A stretch of 64,000 nucleotides of DNA. Origin: Setomelanomma holmii (taxonomy: Eukaryota; Ascomycota; Dothideomycetes; Pleosporales; Phaeosphaeriaceae). Below are positions 57,366-64,000 of this stretch, piece after piece. How positions within the stretch are numbered: position 1 is the first letter of the stretch; every line of letters starts with the position of its first letter. The notes under the pieces were generated by a model. It was not told the origin of the DNA. It did no database searches and saw nothing but the letters and a program-made list of their open reading frames with translations. The stretch lies in NCBI GenBank assembly GCA_010015745.1, contig ML978170.1, positions 124,001 through 188,000 of the forward strand. Direction: 5' to 3'. Made by a program: the position numbers and the translations under genes.

Positions 57366-57446
57366 GAGGTGCGCAAACTTGGTGGGGTGCGTCACTCGCT
57401 TGTACGCGTCACTCGCTTGTACGCGTCACTCGCTTATAAAACACGT
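57366..57446. repeat. Right inverted repeat of element B with three subterminal units
   Basis: Inverted match of 55568-55631 with one additional 17-bp unit. Confidence 0.88.
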
Positions 57447-57681
57447 TAGATGTCTTCGTCATTGAGAGGCAGTAGACACTCTGCTTGGGGGAAACGGAAA
57501 AGTCGATTGCACCTCTTTTGTTTTCATGCGTAGTATGTTTCATAACTGGATGTGTAATAGTTTCGACATGGACGGTGCATTGCATTTGTAACAGTATTCT
57601 TTCCCAGTCAGCAATGAGTTATGGGTTTTTTACAGCAAAAATCTTAAAGGACCCTAGGTGATATTAGCTAATACCATTCTC

Positions 57682-58590
57682 CTAGCGAGGGAAGTACTTA
57701 CCAGCCCATTCGTTCAAGTCTAGATTACTCAGATCTCGCTTCATATCTTGCACCACGCCGCCATCAATATCTTTCTTTGGACCACAGCATGTCTGCGGCA
57801 CTTCTTCTTTCTTCTCACTCACGCCAGAGCAGCATCCTATATTGACCTCTCCACTCGTATAGACATTCAGATCACTACCTGTATCCACTATCGCGACATC
57901 TTCGAATCCCGCATCACTGAGCCACTTCTCATACTCTTCTTTCATACTCGCACCTGCTACGCAACCTACGTACAAGGCGACGTTCTGCTTCATGTCTTCA
58001 GGGAGCGGCTTTTTGGTCAGTATGTCAGACACTGCGACGCGGCCACCGGGCTTGAGTATTCGGTGCATCTCTTCAAAGACGTAATGCTTCTCCTTGTCTG
58101 GAACAAGATTGATGACGCAATTGGAGATGATGACGTCGGCTGAAGCATCTGGAAGATCGATGCATGTAATGCGAGACTTGATGAAAGAAACGTTGGTAAT
58201 GTTTGTCTTGGACGCGTTGGAGCGAGCTTTGGTAAGCATGTCCTTTTACTCATTAGTATCAGTACAATCAAGCGTACTCCATATCTGTACCTCATTCATA
58301 TCAACGCCAATCGCCTTGCCACTATCTCCAAGCTTCTTTGCGGCAAGAAAGACATCGAAGCCTGCGCCACATCCTAGATCTACGACTGTTTCGCCAGGGT
58401 TGAGGCTCGCAAGCGCTAGTGGATTACCACAGCCCAGACCAAGGTTGGATTCGCTGGGAATGGAAGCAAGCTCTTCTGCAGAATATCCGAAGGCTTGTGC
58501 GACTATCTTGACATGGTGCGTTGACGTGTCACCACGTGCAGTAGCACTGTATCGTTCCGCGACGTGGTTGTAGATGGCAGTGGAATCCAT
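57682..58590 (-). CDS. arsM: Arsenite methyltransferase
   Basis: S-adenosylmethionine-dependent methyltransferase that methylates arsenite. Exons 58590-58291 and 58242-57682 join in phase 0 to give 286 residues. The SAM motif is [11 protein letters not shown] (69-79); motif III is [16 protein letters not shown]. Arsenic-binding cysteine positions fit the AS3MT/ArsM layout: Cys in NLGLGCGNP (54) and in YVGCVAGAS (194). Two further Cys pairs sit near the C-terminus: GCCSG (237-238) and TCCGPK (252-253). The product family converts As(III) to methylated arsenicals, in the cytosol. No lesion despite the transposons 235 bp away. A bZIP regulator lies directly upstream in the same direction. Confidence 0.93.
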
Positions 58591-58965
58591 GGTGTTAATT
58601 GACGAGCGAGTGCACGAAATGGCACGTGTTTGTATTGAGATGCAAGTAGATAGCCGGGTGGCGAATGGAGAGTGATCGATATGTCATTGACGTGACGAGC
58701 ATACCATCTCGGATGAGCTACCCCGCATTCCGAGGGACGAACAGTACGATTCTTGTTGCTGTCTGGCTGGAGATGTTCCCACCATAACACGCCTGCGTGA
58801 GAGAAACCCATGTAAGCCAAAGTGGCACATCTTGAATAAGAGGGCAACATGACGATAGCTGGGTGCCCTTTTGTTTGTGCAGATTGTCTCACGACTCTCG
58901 CCGTCAATGGACAGAGTACGATATGATAAAAGGTGAATCTGAATCGCATCACATATCGGCTTCTC
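58591..58965. other. Intergenic, promoter of the arsenite methyltransferase
   Basis: 375 bp between the bZIP gene and the methyltransferase. It should hold the methyltransferase promoter. No defined operator was identified. Confidence 0.5.
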
Positions 58966-59778
58966 TCAAAGACCGCTGATATAGTCCAGCAACCTCATCA
59001 GTGCTCCATTTTCCACCCTGCATCCCTCGCCTTCCCGCTGCGCTCTTCTTAGTCCTTGAGCGAGCCACAATCTGATCGTCTCCGGATCGAGATTGCGGAA
59101 GTTTTGCTGTGAGATAAGGACAAAAGCCTGCGCGCACAATGTTGTGCTTTCGGATGGGTCCGGTGGCGGCTTAGTCTTGCATGTCGAGCACTCTGGGTCT
59201 ATAGGCTCATCAGGAGGCGGTAAGGTTGTGGTATCTGAACAACATGGTGGAGGTCCTCCAATAGGCTCCAGCTCTGCGACCGAGGGAGGCGGAAGTGGCA
59301 TCTGAAAGCTGTTTATGTCGACCAGGAAGGTTGGCGATAATGTGTCGTTCAAAAAAGCAAGGTCGGGACTGCCGAGGTATTGGAATTGTGGACCGCCATT
59401 CTCGAAGGCTACTAGGTCGGACTGTGTACTCGAACCTGAATTATTGATGGTCGTAATTGGAATACTCGTCGTATTGGATGTATCTGGTGTCGTGGGCTGA
59501 TCAAAGCTGGAAGTCGCATTCGCCGCTTCCCGATCAGCCTTGAGTGAGGCGATCTCCGCCCTTGCCTCCGCCAGCAACTTCTCAGTATCGGCCAATTTCT
59601 GCTCCAGCGATGCTACATGGTCTCTCTGTCGTGCTCGGTGGCGCCTTTGATTCTCTCGCACTCTGTTCAGAGTGTGCTCTGCAGATACACGCGACTTGCG
59701 CCGTGCAGGAAGGCCATCAGATGTGTGGTCGGATGACGTCGACCTTGGTGAAGCGGGGCTTGCGACTGAAAACGGCAT
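58966..59778 (-). CDS. bZIP transcription factor with cysteine-rich tail
   Basis: Single exon of 270 residues. The basic region NRVRENQRRHRARQR (38-52) is followed by leucine-heptad sequence (about 58-85). A Ser/Thr/Asn-rich middle leads to a Pro-rich segment with cysteines at about 179, 180, 197, 200 and 215 (CC, C-x2-C, C), then a helical C-terminus (RLWLAQGLRRAQREGEG). Clustered cysteines in AP-1-like bZIPs often serve as thiol sensors for oxidants or arsenite (Yap1, Yap8/Arr1). Next to an arsenite methyltransferase and divergent from a DJ-1-like gene, an arsenic-sensing role is a reasonable inference. The DNA target is unknown. Confidence 0.88.
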   Translation of the reverse strand: MPFSVASPASPRSTSSDHTSDGLPARRKSRVSAEHTLNRVRENQRRHRARQRDHVASLEQKLADTEKLLAEARAEIASLKADREAANATSSFDQPTTPDTSNTTSIPITTINNSGSSTQSDLVAFENGGPQFQYLGSPDLAFLNDTLSPTFLVDINSFQMPLPPPSVAELEPIGGPPPCCSDTTTLPPPDEPIDPECSTCKTKPPPDPSESTTLCAQAFVLISQQNFRNLDPETIRLWLAQGLRRAQREGEGCRVENGALMRLLDYISGL

Positions 59779-60406
59779 ACTGTAGATGTAGATGTGCTAA
59801 CCACTGATGATAAAGAGAAGCAGAAAAGCGTCGGGTTCTCATGATGGAAAAGGTCATGTGAACTCGTCGCAGATGTTGAAGGCAGACGTGAAGCAGCTGG
59901 GGTTTCAGGCTTGGCGGTGACAGATCGTTTGAGGCAACCTTGTGATTGGGTCCTCTGCAACACGTTCCACTCAATCAGCTTTGCTGCTGTTCTCACGACA
60001 CACAAAGCACCTAATCCTGTTGTCATCTTTGTTCCGCTCATCATGATCAAGAGGATACTCTATCTCAATCTCTGGTGGAATCACAAAGTGGCGGAGACTA
60101 CTCCGCTGCGCGCTACTCAGTCCAATGAAGATGCTTCCGACGGATTTCCCATACGCGACGGGACTTCCGTCGGGTGAGTCTGAATACCTGCACCTTGTCG
60201 ATCCGCAGAGATGTACTCTTTGTTCCCCGAACAAAGGTATATGTATAGTCATGCGCCGTGTCTGGGTCGTCCAAACATCACTACTCATCTTTCAACTCGA
60301 CTAGTCTAAGTTATAGTGCTCAGCCGCGAGTATTACAGAAGCGACCGACCTCGAGCCATAATACTAAAACATCACAGCTATCCGACGCAAGCTTTCCGGC
60401 TCAAAC
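59779..60406. promoter_or_regulatory. Divergent promoter, bZIP factor and DJ-1-like gene
   Basis: 628 bp between the two starts. No defined binding site was identified. Confidence 0.4.
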
Positions 60407-61290
60407 ATGTCTCCACCACGCAAAGCACTCATCGCTGTTACATCAGCTCATGCTCCCCTCTACCCTGGAGGAAAAGAGACTGGTCTTTTCATCACCGAAG
60501 CGCTCCACCCGTTCGACGTTTTCAAGAAAGCCGGCTTCGAGGTCGACCTCGTGTCCGAGACAGGTTCGTACCAGCCGGACTGGCTTTCACAGCAAAAGGA
60601 CTGGCTCAAAGAAGACGAGGGAAAGGTCTGGGAAGACCACTCAAGTGAATTTCGGAGCAAGCTTGATAAGCTTTTGAAGCCGGCGGAAGTCAAGCGGGAG
60701 GAGGTATATCGATGCTTATATGGGTAGAACCCTTGTTCTTTAGCTCACGTGTGCACAGTATGGTATCTTGTTTGCCAGTTCGGGGCGTGCAAGTCTCATT
60801 GACTACCCTGATGCCAAAGGTATGGCGTCCTCATTAGTCGTGCACATTGTTCTTTGATCCACTGACACACCTGGGATCAGGCCTGCAAGCCATCGCGGCC
60901 GAGATGTATAGCCGCGGAGACATCATCTCAGCTGTGTGCCACGGCGGCGCCATCTTTCCCGGCATCATCGATAAGTCCACTGGAAAGTCCATCATCGCGG
61001 GCAAAGAGGTCACTGGCTTCACCACCCAGGGTGAAATCGAAGAAGGGGTTTTGGACAGTATCAAGTCGTGGAATCGCCCCACGATTGAAGCCGCAGCGGG
61101 TTCAGCTGGTGCTCGATGTGAGGACGCCGATAACTACATGGTAAAAGCATACTGATCAGCAACAGATATTGCACCTCCAACTCTGTGGGCCGCCTTCGCT
61201 CACACTGATGGTAGAATCGTGACTGGTGCCAATCCTGCAAGTGCACAGAATACGGCCGAGGCGGCTGTGAAGGCATTCGAGGCGTTGTGA
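60407..61290 (+). CDS. DJ-1/PfpI family protein, Hsp31-like
   Basis: Exons 60407-60703, 60759-60819, 60881-61117 and 61166-61290 give 239 residues. The N-terminus KALIAVTSAHAPLYPGGKETG is that of class I Hsp31-type proteins; the nucleophile elbow is SAVCHGGAIFPG (C139-H140). The last donor at 61118 was chosen because it restores YIAPPTLWAAF...TGANPASAQNTA, the family C-terminus. Members act as glutathione-independent glyoxalases (methylglyoxal to lactate) or as stress chaperones. It is adjacent to the bZIP factor and arsenite methyltransferase, consistent with a stress-response group (inference). Confidence 0.92.
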
Positions 61291-61475
61291 ATCCGGAAAT
61301 CTAGTTTTCGTGACACCTCTTGACGGTACAGACGCCGTACAGTGTCCAGAAATGGTCAATGCTTGTAATTTGACGTTCGAGAGGCATTCCAAATTAGTCA
61401 TTTTGAACCAGGATTCTTAAAACCTCGAAATAAGTCAAGAACGACATTCGCGTTCTTTTCAGTCCCGTTTTCTCC

Positions 61476-63345
61476 TTAGTCTGCTGCCGGTGACTGCGAG
61501 ATAGAAGCCAATAAATGATCCGGATCAGGTATTCCGAGATCGACGTATGAATCCAAATGACTAAGGTACTCGGTGTCCCAGTGCCGTAGGAAGTCGGCGG
61601 CGTCATCAAGCGGAATAACAATCCTTGCAGTAATGGCTCATCGAATACCGCATGCTCAATCACTAAATGATCGTCAGAACACGTGTTTCAACATGTGTGT
61701 GAATTGCAAATCGACTTTAGCTTTATTTTCGGGCTCTGGCAAGTCAAGTAAGGACTCTGGCAAATAGGAGCCATTCTCACCAGGAACCGTGTTCAAGGTA
61801 TCTTGCAGCGAACCCGCAGCAGGTGAGCTGTTTTCTATCGAATCTTCACCTAGCAAGAAATCTCTGTCTGCGGACGTAATGCGTTCCACTAGCTGCTCAA
61901 GGAATCTTACGCTTTGTGCAGTGAGGACGTGGTTGCGTATGTTGCTTTGCCGATGCATCTGTATAATGTTTCGGATGCCACCTCGGGCTTTATGACTCTG
62001 CTCGGACAACGGATCCTGAAGTGCGATAGCACACAGTACGACACCAGCTGTGAAGAAGCAAAGTCCGGCATGCATAGCGGCATAAGTTGATTGATATCGA
62101 TGTAATGTGGCAATGTTTTCTAGGGCTCCAAGCGAAGACGTACGAAGGGCCGAGGTCATCAGCTGAAAGATGGGCAATTGACGTTCAGCGAGACGATCTT
62201 GCTTGGATTCTGAGGCTTTGTCATACAGAGCCCAGCGGTGGAGGGCCATCTGAAGGTTATCATACGCAAGCTACAGTGATAACGCTTGAAGATGTAACTT
62301 TCGCAATGAGGCCTCGTTCGAGGTAACTTGTGGGCTGGTGATGTTCGACAAAAGCAAATGACGCGGGAGGCTGTCACTACAGTGGACAAGCTTGCTGTGT
62401 ACCACAGCTAAGCTTTCCAGCCTATTGGTCTGAATGCGCCGTCCAAGGAAAGGTCCCATGATCCGATACAGCTGGAACTTGTGCCGATGGTAGGAAAGGA
62501 GCGATACGATCTGCCCTGAAAGCTCGAATTGGTAAACACTGTTGCCTGCCGGGTCATCTTCCAAGGGATCAACATCGCAGTCAGAATCGTCTATGGCGCA
62601 TGGCCGCCCAAATGCAACCGCAGCGTATCTGCTCAATTGCCATCAGTCAGAAATACGAAGACTCGATACCATGCACCACCACTCACTTGTCAAAAACTTC
62701 CAATGTCCACCATGTTCGTGCCCAGCTTTGCACAGCATATGCTGAAGCACGTCGAGATAAACGTTTCCGATGCAGACCGAGATTTTGTGCCAGGTTAATT
62801 GCGCTTCCGAGGATGTCGAAGCCACTGTTAGGTCTCCCATTGAACAAATGAAAGCTACCGAGAAGGATACAGATCTGCACAGTCTCGATGCCGGGTGTGT
62901 CGATGATCGTTATATACGACTGCTCGATTTGCTGCAGCAAGGCATATGCGAATCGTTTCGTTTCAGCAGACTCAAGGGCCGAAACCCTGGATGAGCTGTA
63001 GAATGCTGCCAGTCCGAGAGCTGTAACTACCAGTCTTGCAAAGTTCTCCTCACCATAGGAAACAATGCCAGTTAAAAACAATTCGTCACAACGCTCGCGG
63101 AATAACGATTGAGGTATAGTCTGCCATGCGTCAGTTCTCCTCATATTGTCAGGTTGTCCCATTACCATCATGAACCAATCGACCGTCGCAAAGAAAATGT
63201 CCACAAGGGCATCTAGACGGCCTTGCGATGGTAAAGATGTGGCTACGAAGCTCGACCATCGCGTTCCAGCTTTAACGGATGGGATGCTCGCACAGTCCGC
63301 AACAAGCAATCCAGATTGGTTCGCTTGCTTGACTTGCTTGAGTTA
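61476..63345 (-). pseudogene. Fungal transcription factor lacking its DNA-binding end, with a stop
   Basis: A fungal_trans (middle homology) region is present. The first block reads IETVQICILLGSFHLFNG, GSAINLAQNLGLHRKR and SWARTWWTLEVFDK. It is spliced (62695-62621) to YAAVAFGRPCAIDD and continues with QLYRIMGPFLGRR. TAG occurs near 62268 (LQALSL-stop-LAYDNLQMALHR), where Gln fits. The frame continues to 61674, and a likely last exon (IVIPLDDAADFLRHWDTEYL...) ends at 61476 although its junction is unclear. No Zn2Cys6 cluster precedes it: the frame opens only from 63345, at the edge of a repeat-rich sequence that begins another transposon. The gene seems cut by that insertion and also hit by a CAG-to-TAG change. 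Confidence 0.75.
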
Positions 63346-63440
63346 ATTAATTCAATCAAGTCAATCTGAGCTCACCCAAATTCGCAAGCAAGTCAAGCTG
63401 AGGAGTGATTTTTGATTGACTTGCTTATCCTGCTTGTTAA
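63320..63440. repeat. CAAGTCAA-type short repeats at the edge of a mobile element
   Basis: Both orientations of CAAGTCAA and GCAAGTCAA recur (for example 63324-63340, 63355-63365, 63382-63398, 63414-63426), the look of subterminal transposase sites. Confidence 0.6.
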
Positions 63441-63679
63441 CTGTAGGACATTTTTGAGGTTTCTGCAGTAGCTAGGGAGTCGATCTCACGATACTTCCTT
63501 GGAGTTGCAATTAGCCCCTGAAGGTCATCCCAAGTTAGATTAGACCTGTCTGTGCACTCATACTGTGCTACACCGTACTACACCGTTCTGTACTGTGCTC
63601 CACAGTACATTTTTGAAATTTTTACTGTTATTGCTACTGCCTATACTGACGCGTTTTTTGGTATTTTTAGTTGCCTACA

Positions 63680-64000
63680 ATGGCTAAGCGCTCTTGAGCT
63701 CTCTCTACTAGCACCGCTGCCACGCCCGCTGCCAAACGTACGCACCTATCAGAGCCCTCATCTCAGCAGGTATCTCAACGATCACTATCGCCCTGGCAAG
63801 CCCTAGCTGCTGCAAGTCAGGCTATAACGTTTGAGTCGCAATTGTTGGAGTCGCAGCCAGAGGTGGAGATCGTTGCGCCTACTCAGGGCAGCCACGCTGG
63901 GACAGCGACAACAGCTGAAGCTGGCAGTGGCGATGGAGATGATGGAGATGGCGATAACTTTGACGGCATTGACTAGGAGCAGTTAGGACGCTTTATGAAG
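63680..64000 (+). pseudogene. 5' part of a transposase, probably hAT type, runs off the window
   Basis: From ATG 63680 the frame reads MAKRS-stop-ALSTSTAATPAAKR, then QQVSQRSLSPWQALAAASQ, a Glu/Gln- and Gly/Asp-rich stretch, and FDGID-stop-EQLGRFMK at the window edge. FDGID followed by an aromatic residue and R-F-M-K resembles the opening of fungal hAT-family transposases. TGA (63695) and TAG (63974) break it. The TAG is what TGG would become by RIP on the other strand. The family assignment is tentative because the catalytic part lies outside. Confidence 0.45.

Larger units (their letters stand above)
55568..57446 (-). mobile_element. Second Tc1/mariner-type DDE transposon, 1.9 kb (element B), degenerate
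   Basis: 1879 bp between TA at 55566-55567 and TA at 57447-57448. The long inverted repeats begin ACGTGTTTTATAAGCGAGTG and contain subterminal copies of a 17-bp GCGAGTGACGCGTACAA unit (two copies on the left, three on the right). The transposase inside has at least two frame changes and a stop, so it cannot move itself. Confidence 0.92.

Overview
The window is nuclear DNA of a filamentous ascomycete (Pezizomycotina). The class Dothideomycetes is a guess from the gene families and was not tested. The evidence is split genes with GT-AG introns of about 35-230 bp, fungal-only families (Zn2Cys6 and fungal bZIP regulators, a TRI12-type transporter, DUF7053-like, 2EXR, fungal DDE transposases) and C-to-T nonsense lesions of the RIP type. 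I saw no tRNA, rRNA or CRISPR.

Region 1 (0.2-26.8 kb) is a gene-dense catabolic cluster. It holds a Zn2Cys6 regulator, a Baeyer-Villiger monooxygenase, a 4CL-like acyl-CoA ligase ending in AKL, an SDR ending in SKL, a second SDR, an aldehyde dehydrogenase, a PRISE-type reductase, a TRI12-type exporter, an EthD-domain protein, a zinc alcohol dehydrogenase, an HSL-type hydrolase, an acyl-CoA dehydrogenase of ACAD10/11 type and a small-molecule kinase of the APH fold ending in AKL. Several pairs share divergent promoters. A plausible scheme is: ketone to lactone (monooxygenase), ring opening (hydrolase), oxidation of the alcohol (ADH, ALDH), CoA activation (ligase), then reduction, phosphorylation and elimination of a 4-oxo/4-hydroxyacyl-CoA (SDR, APH kinase, ACAD) feeding peroxisomal beta-oxidation. 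The last four activities resemble the bacterial levulinate (Lva) pathway and the fused animal ACAD10/11 proteins. The transporter, the EthD gene and the kinase carry nonsense or frameshift lesions, so the pathway looks partly decayed.

Region 2 (27.4-33.7 kb) has an L-arabinitol/xylitol dehydrogenase-like gene and a sugar transporter. Between them sits a complete 2.1-kb Tc1/mariner (Fot1/pogo-like) element with long inverted repeats and TA flanks.

Region 3 (33.8-51.8 kb) is mostly housekeeping: a broken 2EXR gene, a cupin, a TPR-SET protein, a deaminase-like protein, a PEBP protein, and two very large, largely disordered fungal proteins of unknown function.

Region 4 (52.7-57.4 kb) is a repeat block. 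It contains a RING-finger pseudogene whose three stops are all Gln codons changed C-to-T, then two different TA-flanked DDE transposons lying back to back and sharing one TA.

Region 5 (57.7-64 kb) carries an arsenite methyltransferase, a cysteine-bearing bZIP factor and a DJ-1/Hsp31-like protein (a possible arsenic/thiol-stress group). A fungal transcription factor follows that lacks its DNA-binding end and has a stop. The start of another transposon, probably hAT type, runs off the right edge.
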